DNA from: Amoebophrya sp. AT5.2
Lineage: Eukaryota > Sar > Dinophyceae > Syndiniales > Amoebophryaceae
DNA: 20,853 nucleotides
NCBI GenBank assembly: GCA_005223375.1
Contig: RXOD01004537.1
Span: forward strand, 1-20,853
Reading direction: 5' to 3'
Of the stretch, positions 1 through 9,445 are shown one piece after another (position 1 is the stretch's first letter; each line of letters opens with the position of its first letter). A program made the translations under genes and the position numbers. A model generated the notes under the pieces. It had not been told where the DNA came from. It was given only the letters and a program-made list of their open reading frames with translations, and searched no databases.

Positions 1-145
1 CCGCAATTACCCCCCGAACATAGCTACTAGACACATGATACGCATTCGTATACCGATAGATACGGATACCCATTGCAATACCACGCATGCGCAAGCGAGT
101 AGGCCAAGGGCAGCAACAAGAGGACGAGCAAGTAGCGATAACAAG

Positions 146-312
146 CCGACGCTTGCATCTTTGATGGCGGCTGGTCCTACGCGGTCTGGAGGAAGTCGGA
201 GCCCTTTGTCGGCATTCGGGAGGAGAAGAGCGCCCGCGCGGGCTGGCGGCGATTTGAGAGTGGAAGTCGGAGTGGCACCAGCGCCGGCGCCGACAGCGAC
301 AGACGAAGCTGA
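146..312 (+). CDS. Probable 3'-terminal exon of an upstream gene (partial)
   Basis: The frame with codons at 148, 151 and so on is open from just after a TAA at 139-141 to a TGA at 310-312, and encodes about 54 residues. The peptide is rich in Trp, Arg and Glu (it contains GGWSYAVWRKSEPFVGIREE), a composition unlike chance translation of the flanking DNA. Its tail is Ser/Gly/Asp/Arg-rich. An AG at 144-145 would serve as the acceptor and leaves two bases before the first full codon. I do not recognise the family and assign no function. The rest of the gene would lie upstream of the window. The alternative is a chance open frame in GC-rich DNA; the acceptor is AAG, weaker than the CAG acceptors used elsewhere here. 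Confidence 0.42.
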
Positions 313-686
313 GCCTCTAGCCTGATTGATCAACAAAAACATTGTTGTTCATCCTCTTCATCTTCTTGCTTCGTCTTGGTCTGCTCCTCCTCGTGAGCAA
401 CAGCGCCGCGCACCAATCGAGGTCACGGCTTTACTTGAAGGGAACAACCACCCAGCTCCTGCTGCACCTCCAAGCTTCTGCTCCCGCTTCAGCAAGAGCA
501 ATACGAATACGGGCAGCAGGTGCTGGTGCTGTTCGTGGTCGTGGCTTCGTCAGCAACAGCAGGAGAAGCGAGGTCAACGAATCGTTCGGGTAGAAGAAAA
601 ACTGTACCTAACTCCGCGTCCATCTACGCTTCGTCCGCCGCCGCACGGCTTCCGGTTCCTCACGTCGGAGATCGCTATTGTGCTGG
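313..686. other. Intergenic region and CDPK 5' leader
   Basis: No convincing gene is visible. The stretch around 343-400 is pyrimidine-rich, and the open frames across it give low-complexity peptides (poly-Leu, Ser/Arg). It probably holds the promoter and 5' untranslated region of the kinase gene that starts at 687. I see no recognisable core-promoter motif. Confidence 0.5.
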
Positions 687-3600
687 ATGGCGTGTTGTTG
701 CCCGCCGGCCGCGAGTGGTAAGCAGCAAGTTGGCATGCAGGGAAGCTCGGGCGCACCCGACGGAGGTGCTGGCTCGACGAGGAGCGGAGGGGGTGGCGGG
801 GCACGACGCAGTTCCGGCAGTTCGCACCTGCAGACCCCCAACTCGCAGGATTCGAGTCCGGCCAAGCTTTCGCCCAAGGGCAGCGGGCTGTCCGTCGGCG
901 TGGGCGACGCGATCCGGGACTCCACGGCCGAGCGACGGAGGTCGAGCAAGGAGCGCGGCGATGGGGACGTGGTACCTGGCAGCGGGCGGGGCGGGGGCCC
1001 CGGCAGCGGCGCCGGGGCAGGCACCGCCCGCGACTCCGTGGGGTCGACGGAGTCGCGGAATTCGGGTCTCGGAGGTGGCGGGAACAAGATGAATGGCATC
1101 ACCAAAAACCCGGCGAGCGTGATGTCGCGGGCACACGACCCAAACATCAAACTCGAGGACGAATACTTCTTGGAGAAGGGAACGGTGTTGGGGACCGGCT
1201 TCTGCGGCAGCGTGTTCATGGGCCAGGCGAAGGTGACGGGCGAGAAGGTGGCGATAAAAAGCCTCACGAAGAGCAATCTGGGCAGCGTGGACGAAACCTC
1301 CGAAGAAGTTATCGCACGGGTGCGGGCCGAATGCGAGATCTACCTCAACTGCGACCACCCAAACATCGTGCGACTACGAGACATGTACGAAACAGAGGAA
1401 GCAATCTATCTGGTACACATGCGAGATTTTTCAGTAGAACATGAGCCAGTACAATAGCGAAAAAAATTCATGATCTAGAAGAGGATGCATGCTGATCATC
1501 AGATTAACATGCAGCTGGATGAGGGCGAATGAAAAATCTATTGAGGTGGAATGTCGAAACGGGTGCTCTCACTTCTGATGAAACACAAACAGGTCTGCGA
1601 TTGCTGCACGGGTGGGGAGCTCTACGATCGACTCCTAAAGCGCGGTCAGTACAACGAGCGATCAGCGGTTATGGCCTGGCGACCAGCTGCTGCTAAGAAA
1701 AACGCTCTACTCGCTGGTCTCGTGCATACCGTATCCGTAGGCATAAACATTAAAAAAAAATTGTTATGTATTTATAGCGCGACGCCTCGCGGCCCCTCCG
1801 TGGGCTCCGTCCTCCCCGGTGATGCATCTGTCATGCATTTCTCCCGATTTGGTTAAGTACGTACTTGTCACTCACGGACGTACATCGTCAACCTCTTGCT
1901 TCCACCTCACGCCTTGTTCTATTCGTTTCTAGACGTTGTACTAGACCGCCTCAACCTCAAGAGAAATCAATTTTTTTAGCAGCTGGTGGTCTTCTCGTTC
2001 CACACGTACTGCGGCGTCGAAGGGTATGCTTCTGGCGGTCTCGTACATTCACAACACGATGAACATCGTGCACCGGGACCTCAAGCTGCAGAATTGGCTG
2101 TACCCGAGCCAGGACGCCGAAGACGACGAAGTCAAACTCATCGACTTCGGTTTCTCAAAGGTGCTCTTCATCATCAACTCAACATGTTTATTTCCTCGGT
2201 CATGTGCAGAGTTTCATCTTAATGGCCCCATTGATTCATTTTCATTCGCTGCGAATCTTTATTCGGGCGCGATCGACATCGATGCAAAGAAAACTACTAA
2301 ACCAGGTTCTGGAGGAGAAAGGCAATTTAGCGGTGACAGCGGGGACGGTCGAGTACCTAGCCCCGGAGCTGCTGTCGCACCAGAGCCAGGTGAGTTACGC
2401 GGGGGACCTCTGGGCCATCGGCGTGATCGTCTTCATGCTGCTAGGGGGATATCCGCCGTTCTCGGGCAAAACCAATGCGGATATCATCCAGGCAATACGG
2501 AAACAGCAAATCAAATGGTTTCGCAGCCGATTTGAAAAGGTACAGTACTACTTGTGCATTGATGCGGATCGATACAACTCGTCCTCTGAGTGATGGTGGT
2601 GGTGGTGGTGATAGTATTTCTAACTGGGGGTGTTGTAGTAAAGCTGCTTCTGGTGCGTGCGGGTCGTGCTTGCAATCCAATAATTACACGCACTGAGCGC
2701 GAGCGGCGAGAAAAGACCTACGGGAAGGTAGGTACCCAGTTGCGGGGGCGGGGCGCGAACGCGAAGGCGAAGATAGTCGTCATTGCTTTATCACTGGCCA
2801 CAGGTTTCCGACACCGCGAAGATCTTTGTGATGGGCTTGCTCGAGAAGGACCCGCGCCAACGTTTCACCGCGCGTAAGGCGCTGGAGCACCCGTGGATTA
2901 AGCAGCTGGAGGACGAGGCCCATCAGCATCCGGAGCACCTGATTAGTGGAGACGTGCTCTCGGCGCTGACGGACTTCCGACAGAAAAGCGCGCTGGAAAA
3001 GGCAACCGCTATGATCATGGTGCAGTGCCTTCCGCGGTCCGATGTCGCGGCGGTTGAAAAAATCTTCTTGTCGCTAGACAAGACCAGAGAAGGGAGCGTG
3101 CAGCTCTGGGAGCTGAAATCGGCGCTCGCGGAAGCAGTGAAGAAAAACGGTACTTCAACTCCTGCTTGCACACCAGTTTAGTGCTCTTCGGCGCCTGCGC
3201 TCTATCTACCCGTGCACCTTTTTAGGTCAATGCACAACCCCCGTCATCCAGAAGATCAAGAACAAGAAGATGGCGGTAGTGTTACTAAGTTAGTACGTAC
3301 AGCTACAGCATCAGCAGGCCGAAAAACACGCATCCCTTCAGAGAGAGAGTCAGAGTCTCATTTCTGCAGATGCTTTTACATTTACTTGAACTTCTTCTTG
3401 TGTAACATCAACAGCCGCCCTGCGCGGCGTGAACAAACTGTCTCATGCAAGTACCGGCGAGTTGAACGATGCTTTGCTCGAAGACGTTTTTGCGGACCTC
3501 GACTTGAACGGGGACAACCACATCTATTTCTCCGACTTCCTCACCGCCATCGTGGCGCGAAAGATCGACGAGGGCTCCGACGAACTCATCAAGGCCACCT

Positions 3601-4268
3601 TTGACCGATTCGATGTAGACAACAGCGGCGAAATCAGCATTCAGAACCTGCAGAACCTGTTTGTTAAGGATTGAGTTAATTCATCTCCAGCAGCATCCCA
3701 GCAAAGCATTGCGGGGGGCCTTGAGGGAGCCTGCGCCATTGGGAGGATGTGGTGTTCGGTGGATCAACGGACTTCGTACACGATCGCCCTAGGCAATCTA
3801 GTTCCAGGCAATCGCAATCGCTCAGTGACTGCAATCGCCCTAGGGGGCAGTAGATAGAAATAGTCTGTGTTGCTGTTGACCCGCCGGGTTCTGCTTCTGG
3901 TCATCGTCGCTTCTATGTGTCGCGTGTCTGTTGGTCTGGTGAGAGCTCCTCACTTGTTTGTTTGCTAGAGATGCTGCGCCAGCAGATGGGTAAGTCCAAC
4001 CTGTAATTTTGGTGCTGAGTTCCGCGACGTCCCCGTGGAGGAGATGATTAAGGAGGCTGACCTGAGCGGCGACCAGATGATTTCCTTCGAGGAATTCAAG
4101 ATTTTTCTCAAGGGCCGCTCCAAAATGATCCCGGGGAAGACCTCCTCACGGCCGGCGGCCTTGCTGGGAATCCACAACCTCGACGAGCTAGGGCCGGAGA
4201 TCCAGGAAAAGGACCTCCCCATGAGCACGCACCAAGTCTTCCCGAAAGACTACCGCGGCGAAGGCTGA
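687..4268 (+). CDS. Calcium-dependent protein kinase (CDPK), seven exons
   Basis: A Ser/Thr kinase switched on by Ca2+ binding to its own calmodulin-like tail. Proposed exons are 687-1412, 1593-1675, 2016-2160, 2306-2539, 2804-3149, 3415-3662 and 4011-4268, giving 679 residues. The first 160 residues are Gly/Ser-rich. The kinase has its glycine loop at 169-176 (GTGFCGSV), VAIK lysine K191, HRD at 289-291, DFG at 313-315 and APE at 337-339, so all catalytic landmarks are present. A CDPK junction helix follows (DVLSALTDF onward). EF-hand loops are near 488-499, 541-552, 578-589 and 611-622. The third loop ends in Asn589, not the usual Glu/Asp, so its Ca2+ affinity may be low. The ATG at 687 gives an MACCC start: no Gly2 for myristoylation, but clustered Cys that might be palmitoylated. 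Introns 2 and 6 are not GT-AG; those joins rest on frame and on kinase and EF-hand spacing. Confidence 0.9.
1413..1592 (+). other. CDPK intron 1 (GTAC...CAG, phase 0)
   Basis: Removing these 180 bases joins IYL to VCDCCTGGELYDRL, the expected hinge and alpha-D segment of a CDPK. The donor is GTACAC and the acceptor AAACAG. An inner inverted repeat of nine bases (1424-1432 against 1531-1539) could form a stem. Confidence 0.85.
1676..2015 (+). mobile_element. CDPK intron 2, non-GT-AG, with terminal inverted repeats (introner-like)
   Basis: Exon 2 ends near YNERSAVMA and exon 3 resumes near SKGMLLAVSYIH. This join keeps the 19-residue spacing from the Glu of the ExxA motif to the His of YxH that is typical of kinase helix E. 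The ends form an inverted repeat: 1682-1702 (accagctgctgctaag then A-rich) against 1971-1987 (T-run then agcagctggt), with ten perfect pairs, a three-base gap and a paired A/T tract. GGC flanks both sides (1673-1675 and 2013-2015), so the exact cut can slide by three bases. None of those positions gives GT-AG. An alternative, 1668-2013, starts GTTATG and also stays in frame, but shortens helix E by two residues. Confidence 0.65.
2161..2305 (+). other. CDPK intron 3 (GTGC...CAG, phase 0)
   Basis: This 145-base intron joins LIDFGFSK to VLEEKGNLAVTAGTVEYLAPE, spanning the activation segment. It is the only GT-AG intron in my models whose donor is not GTAC. Confidence 0.85.
2540..2803 (+). other. 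CDPK intron 4 (GTAC...CAG, phase 0)
   Basis: The donor is GTACAG after RFEK and the acceptor CACAG before VSDTAKIFVMGLL. The 264-base intron carries a short GGT/GTG run near 2590-2610. Confidence 0.85.
3150..3414 (+). other. CDPK intron 5 (GTAC...CAG, phase 1)
   Basis: The donor is GTACTT and the acceptor CAACAG. The split codon becomes GCC (Ala512), linking EF-hand 1 to the ALRGVNKLSHAS segment ahead of EF-hand 2. Its length is 265 bases. Confidence 0.82.
3663..4010 (+). mobile_element. CDPK intron 6, GT...TT ends, with terminal inverted repeats (introner-like)
   Basis: The join of NLQNLF to GAEFRDVPVEEMIKEAD gives 33 residues between the starts of EF-hand loops 3 and 4, close to what CDPKs show. 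The intron begins GTTAAG but ends in TTTT, not AG. The flanks share a direct repeat: aacctgtttg at 3654-3663 and aacctgtaattttg at 3998-4011. Inside it, 3682-3707 and 3961-3988 are imperfect inverted repeats (core gatgctgc, then cagatg). A canonical AG at 4018-4019 is also in frame, but deletes three residues and shortens the EF-hand spacing to 30. A second internal direct repeat, atcgccctagg, occurs at 3783-3793 and 3834-3844. Confidence 0.68.
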
Positions 4269-5518
4269 TGCTGAACTACGATAAGGAGAACCGACAACTA
4301 GAGCGCGAACAAAGATTACGCGCCTCTACATTGTTCGGCTTCATGGCCGCAGGCAGAGGAGGCCGCACATCTCGAGCCTCTGAGTCACTTCGTTCAGACA
4401 AAAGGCTGAGAAGCCAGGGGACGGTGGCGGATCTCGATCGATCCTGCAGGTTTTATTTGTTTCCAGCATCTCAAAGTATTGGACGTGGAGTTCTAAAGGA
4501 TGGAGGATGAGATTTACAAAACCAAAACGCTGAAACTTCGCCAAAGTTAATCAGTGAATTCTTCGATACAATACAAATACTCGACCAAAAAAAGAAAATA
4601 GCGTCGCACTCGCGTGAAGACGAGCACGAGCGACGATAGATACGTACCTACTAGTATATTTACGCCGCTTTACGCCGCAAGGAAAGACAAAGACAAATCG
4701 AGACAACTTGACTCATTTTTAGACTTCGTGCTTAAGCTTATTTCTTTACTATATCGATCCTTCTCTACGCCTACGCGCAGCTCCCGCTTTGTAGAGCTCG
4801 ACCCGATGCCCGGGTTACGCCTGAGTGCCAGAGGACCCACACCTCTGAATAAAGGAATTCACTTTATGTTTTATCATGCGAGCTCCTGCTGCTTGTAGAG
4901 AAAAAGTACTCAAATGCATGATATTCCTTGTTCTGTTCACTTATGCGCGTGCGAAATAAAAATGAATATGAAAATGTTGAAGTAACCCTTGTATAAACGC
5001 CTGAGTGCCCCCTGAAGGAGCGGGAGCACGACATCACGAAATGAGTGCTACAGTATCGTATACGTAAATGAAGAAGCAGGAGATAAGTAATGCTGGCCCT
5101 TGCTTATCGGAAGAACCAGGTAGGCGGGTACCAACAAGTGGTCCGCTACCTGTCTGGTGCCAAAAGCTGAAGTAGAGGCAACGCGCAGGCGCAGCACGTC
5201 GTCGCTGCGTCAGCGCCCCACACGTGAATGATCCATCGAAGATCAACATTCTTCATGTTTCTTGCGGTCGTGCTGCTGGTCGTGCATCTCGTGATACGCA
5301 TTTTTCTCACCATCCACTATAGCTGCACCGATCGATGGATGATCTTCTTGTCGCAGAACAAGATGGGGAATCGTAAACAACTAGAAAGATAGAAGTACAA
5401 GTACAACAAGTATATTCAGAAAAGCAAAGATCGATTTGAAAGGCCCGGGGCGGGCGATGGAGAAGCAGTAAGCGCAGAGCAGCCGACGACATCCTCGGTA
5501 TCGGATCGGACCGCAAAG
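4269..5518. other. Intergenic region, no gene seen
   Basis: Open frames here are short and compositionally random, and no tRNA or rRNA pattern is apparent. An AATAAA lies near 4848, but its use as a polyadenylation signal in this lineage is unproven. A 13-base direct repeat is listed separately. The promoter of the next gene probably lies in the last few hundred bases. Confidence 0.5.
4817..5009. repeat. Pair of 13-base direct repeats (acgcctgagtgcc)
   Basis: The sequence acgcctgagtgcc occurs at 4817-4829 and again at 4997-5009, 180 bases apart. It could be a regulatory motif, a footprint of a past insertion, or chance. Confidence 0.5.
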
Positions 5519-8500
5519 ATGAAGGGGCGGGGTTGCTGTGGAGGTGCTGGTCCTCTTCGACCGGCACAAATAAATCAAACGGACCAAAAATTCGCAAGGA
5601 TCCACGCCGAAGTGCGCGACCCCTTCGTGCGTTCATCTGTCGTGCTCACGACGAGCTCGATTCTGCTGACGGACATGAAGTCGCGCCATCAACCTGCAGT
5701 TGCAGCTTGTTCAATAAACGACAAGATGAAGCCTAGCCCTAGTGGTCGGGGCGCACTCCAGCCCAGCGAGGACTGGCGCCGAGGACACCTGCACGTACTT
5801 CTCGAAGAAACCGATTGTGCCCGCCACCGGCAGGTCCGTCACTACCTTTCGCCTCGGCGAGGCGGCCGCATCAACAGTTCCAGCCTCGTGCAGCAGGGGC
5901 AGCATCACGCTCACAACCACTATGAGCACCAGCAACTACTGCAGCATCCCTCGTCGTCGTCGTCTTCCTCCTCTACCTACAATTATGACGAGCAGAGTCT
6001 TCGAGGACAACGACAACTACAACTCGAGCGACGCATCGCGGCTTCGCTGGACCAGTTTCCGCACCCTCGGCACATGGATTCCTGCACTCTGGGCCGGGCC
6101 GCCATCACGGCCAGCCGTGAGGGCATCGCCACAACCGTCCTCTGGGACGCCTTCATGCAGCGGGGGAAAGAGCTGGCGGGGGTCGGGCAGCTCGAGCCTC
6201 GGGATGCGGCGGTGCTGGCCAACGCCGTGTGCAAAGTGTACGTGCTGAAAGACAGGTACCGAGACGTGATGCAGGGCGAGCTGAAGCAGCTCTTTCTGCA
6301 GAGAATGGCCTACTTCAACAGTACCTACCTCGCAATGATGTTGTCGGCGTTCGGAAAGTGCGGGGTGCGCTTCGGGAACCCCCGACGTCGTGCCCACGGA
6401 AGCCCGGGCGGAATTATAGCGGGGAACGCTGTAGGTGTAGCTGTCGCTGGTGGAGAGGAGGGAAGTGACGATGCGGCTGCATCTTGCGAAGCGGAGCGAC
6501 GCCTCTTGGTGAGGGAACTGAAGATACGGGTACTTGACCGCGCACGTGGTTCTGGTTCTGACTGCAGCACCCTCTTCGTTAATAAACTCATTCTTGCAAT
6601 CAGCACCGCAAGAGCATCCATCAGACTGCAGAAGCAGATTTGAGGTCGACGAGGCGCCACTTTCTACTTTATATCATCAAACAGTAACAGAAACAGACAT
6701 CAGCATCACAAACACAATCACAAAGAAGTGAAGAATGTACGGCATTGATAATTGTTCTACATCAATCTCTTACCAACATCATTCCTGAGGTTTCCGAGCT
6801 GCAGCAGACTACGGAGACAACGATGTTCATCAACGCGGTCACGAAGTTGGGTCTCAGCGTCGAGGACGGGGACGTCGAGGAGCTTTGGCGGCGAATCTCG
6901 GTCCACCTTCAAGAACGAATGCAGAGCGAAGCATTCCATATGGCGAGCTTTGCGACTTAATTTGCAACTACTTTCTTTATAAGTACTTTCTTACGGTTAC
7001 GTTTGAAAAATCAGCATTGGGCTCATCTACAACTACGGGGGTCAGGGGCTGGAAGGATGTGCCGAGAGGTCTAGAAGGCGTCTGGGGATGGTCGCAAGCG
7101 GAGAGGCCGAGGCGTCTGCTATGCGTCTTGGGCATGCCTGTAGTAGAAATGCCAATTTGAATTTAGTAGACGGGCTGCATCCGCAGAGGCCTCCCCGCCT
7201 GCGGAACCTAGGTGTGGCCAGATGCAGACAGTTGGCTTCTTTTCTAGGTATGCCAGAGGGGTTTCGGAGAGGGTCTTGCCCATCCCTTTTCTCGACCCCC
7301 CTGCCCGATTCGCCGCCCTCGCTTGTTGCTGATCTTTTATATTTAAGTTTTTCGAAATTATTAAGTCGAAAAGCTCACCATATTTCACATCCGCGACCTT
7401 TCCGTCATCGCGAAGGCGTTCGCCGACGCCAACGTGGCTGCCCAGCAAAAGGCGCTGTTTGAGAGGATCGCGGACCAAGCGAAGTTCACCATCGGAGAGG
7501 CCACTCCCCTCGAAATCTCCAGAATCATCCACTCCTTCGCCAGGTGCGCGCTCGACGAGGAGAAATTCGTCCGCTACTGTCTCGCCAGCGCGGGAGAGAA
7601 ACTTCTGTTCCACACCCCGGCAGAGCTCGGAACGGTCGCCTACGCATTTGGGAATCTGCTCGAGTTTTACAGGGAGCAGTGGCGGAAGGCACTAGAGGAC
7701 GTAGACGAGGCGGAGCGAACGTCGGCCGCTGGCGCTGCAGCAACATCGTCCTCGTCCACTACCACCCCTCCGGCGGCGGCGAAAAAGAAAATCGAGCAGA
7801 AGTTGTCCTTGCTTCGCGCACTGTACGCCAAAATACGGAAATACTCGCTCTCGTCGTTGCATCTTTTCGAAGTGAAGGATGTCACAGCACTGCTTGTGGT
7901 GTTTTCACGCTGGGAGGTGGCATTCCCGCTCAAGGACCTCGTGGGGATCGCTTCGCGAATGGCGTCAGGCGAGCTAGACATCTCGATTAAACAGGGAATC
8001 CATAGCCCGAGCGAGCTCGCCAAGCTGGTGAATTCTGTGGCTCTGCTATACTCGCGAGCCCTACTGCAAGAGAAGGAAATGCTGGAGGAAAAGCGGAAAA
8101 GCGATGAGATTGTGAACGGAACGAGCAGTGGGCGTTGCTTTGGACTTGATGCTTCTACTGACGTTAAGGGATCGGAGGCGCGAAAAGGACATGATGAACA
8201 ACTACAGCACCAAGGTGTTGAACAAGACGGACGGGGTTCAAAGAACCGTGATGACGAAGTCTTCGCACGTTTTGCCGAAAAAGTCCTGTGCGAGTTCGTC
8301 GAGAACGCTGGCGGCCAAGCATCGTCAACGTCAGGTGTAGCAGTGGACGCACCTCCGAAGTCGGCGCAAACCACCACTTCCTCGTCGGTGAATCTCCAAG
8401 GACGCAGCACCTCCAGCAGGTCCACAACGAAAAAAGCAACTTTGCCGTGTCCCTGGATCTTGAATGCGTCTGTTCCGCACGTGGACATTTTGCGCGTTCT

Positions 8501-8738
8501 GGACAGTCTACAGCTGCTGTCCCGGTCCTCACTTCGGCTCACCCCTCTGATGCGAATCGCCGAGAAGCGCGTGTTCAATGACTACTCGCGTAGTACGTCG
8601 AACACGAACCAGAATCAGAACCAGTATCAGCTGGACAAACTGGTGCGGTCGAGGTATATCGCGCACTTCCGACGGTCCGGGTTCGATCCACGCTGGGATG
8701 ATATTCTAGACCTGTTGGAGCAGGAGGATGCGTGTTGA
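5519..8738 (+). CDS. Helical-repeat protein resembling organellar RNA-binding (HPR/FASTK-like) factors
   Basis: Proposed exons 5519-6529, 6790-6939 and 7389-8738 give 836 residues. The first 170 or so residues are low complexity (His/Gln/Ser-rich, with a run of eight Ser) and might hold a targeting peptide. After that, helical units of about 36-38 residues recur, each with a pattern like L..I..AFA followed by a charged helix. Examples are STYLAMMLSAFGKCG, IRDLSVIAKAFADAN, LEISRIIHSFARCA and AELGTVAYAFGNL. This cadence is that of octotrico/heptatricopeptide and FASTK-like proteins, which bind RNA in mitochondria or plastids. I see no RAP domain at the C-terminus, where those proteins often carry one. 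Function is inferred from repeat style only. The N-terminal start is uncertain; in-frame ATGs at 5675 and 5726 are alternatives. Confidence 0.72.
6530..6789 (+). other. Helical-repeat gene intron 1 (GTAC...GAG, phase 0)
   Basis: The donor is GTACTT after RELKIR and the acceptor CCTGAG before VSELQQTTETTMFINAV. The 260-base intron contains an in-frame stop at 6641-6643, so it must be removed to reach the next exon. Confidence 0.75.
6940..7388 (+). mobile_element. Helical-repeat gene intron 2, non-GT-AG fold-back element (introner-like)
   Basis: The coding frame reads through QSEAFH to IRDLSVIAKAFADAN only if about 449 bases are removed here. The resulting segment aligns with an earlier repeat unit (LQRMAYFNSTYLAMMLSAFG). 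The ends are a strong inverted repeat: 6936-6963 against 7355-7383 pairs about 24 of 26 positions plus one three-base gap. Weaker pairing continues inward, for example atcagca near 7009 against its complement near 7329, so much of the element could fold as one hairpin. The flanks carry an imperfect direct repeat (attccatatg and atttcacatc). A GT-AG alternative (GTCCAC in exon 2 to AAAAG at 7371-7373) is in frame but deletes most of a helix. Confidence 0.72.
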
Positions 8739-8809
8739 GTTTTGGTGCCAGTATGAAACGTAGTGCAGGGCGACTGGGTCCAGATTTCTTTGGCATTTTT
8801 AAAAACGAC

Positions 8810-8838
8810 GCACACATGTTTATGTCGTGCATGTGTGC
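8810..8838. other. Hairpin in 3' flank of the helical-repeat gene
   Basis: The sequence gcacacatg (8810-8818) is perfectly complementary to catgtgtgc (8830-8838), giving a nine-pair stem with an 11-base loop about 70 bases after the stop codon. It may be a 3'-UTR structure. Eukaryotic genes do not normally end at such hairpins, so I do not call it a terminator. Confidence 0.4.
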
Positions 8839-9430
8839 TCTTTGCCCATGCCCACTCGAAAATCTGATATAGTGGCGATCAGTCGCTCTCGCTGTCGCTC
8901 GGCAGATCCGTGCCGTCGCTACACGGCGGCATCAAGTTCTCATCTCGCTCGTCTTCGTCATCGCGTTTTATTTGGAGTGAGAAGCACCACACTGATCCTC
9001 ATCCTTCGTGTTTGATCAAGATCCGTCGTAATATTTGTATACTTCAGGATCAGGAGGTGGCAGGTGGTCGAGGTGCGTTGTATGTGATCATGAAACGAGT
9101 CAGTGAGTACATCGACGCCAACGTATCTGCAGCTGCTATCTTTACCCAAATTCGCAAGCGAAACACTGAGGAGCGAGAGGACCGCTCAGGGAGCCGGTCC
9201 TTCTTTGTTCTACTATAAGTTAGTATAAATACATGTTTTGCATCTGCATCGTGTACAGCTGGGCACTATTGGTAATGATCGAAGTGAGCAGACCCAGCGC
9301 CAGACGACATCAAACCTTATCGCTGCATTAAACGACGATCAAGATGAAGTTTGAGACGCACACGCACTTTTAATAGTATCGACTTTGGCGTTGATGGCCC
9401 CTGACCCTGTGTAAAAGTGGTAAAACTCAT

Positions 9431-9441
9431 TGATTTTTCAG
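9431..9441 (+). promoter_or_regulatory. Candidate splice acceptor just upstream of the methyltransferase ATG
   Basis: The string tgatttttcag ends four bases before the ATG at 9446. It looks like a 3' splice site. In a dinoflagellate it could accept a trans-spliced leader, or it could end a 5'-UTR intron. Nothing in the sequence distinguishes these. Confidence 0.3.
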
Positions 9442-9445
9442 AATT

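Larger units (their letters stand above)
8739..9445. other. Intergenic region, no gene seen
   Basis: No open frame with coding character appears on either strand. It holds the hairpin at 8810-8838 shortly after the upstream stop codon and a good splice-acceptor sequence just before the next ATG, both listed separately. Confidence 0.5.

Noticed and set aside
3970..4019. A mini-exon (MLRQQM) and GTAAGT donor before the last CDPK exon
   Set aside because: The segment is the right arm of the intron's inverted repeat, and using it requires a 22-30 base intron with poor ends or an out-of-frame join.
7667..8578. Minus-strand open frame of 303 codons
   Set aside because: Ser/Arg-rich shadow of the third exon of the helical-repeat gene, with no recognisable motif.
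8675..8700. tRNA-like T-loop (gggttcgatcc)
   Set aside because: It lies inside coding sequence and no acceptor stem or anticodon arm can be drawn around it.
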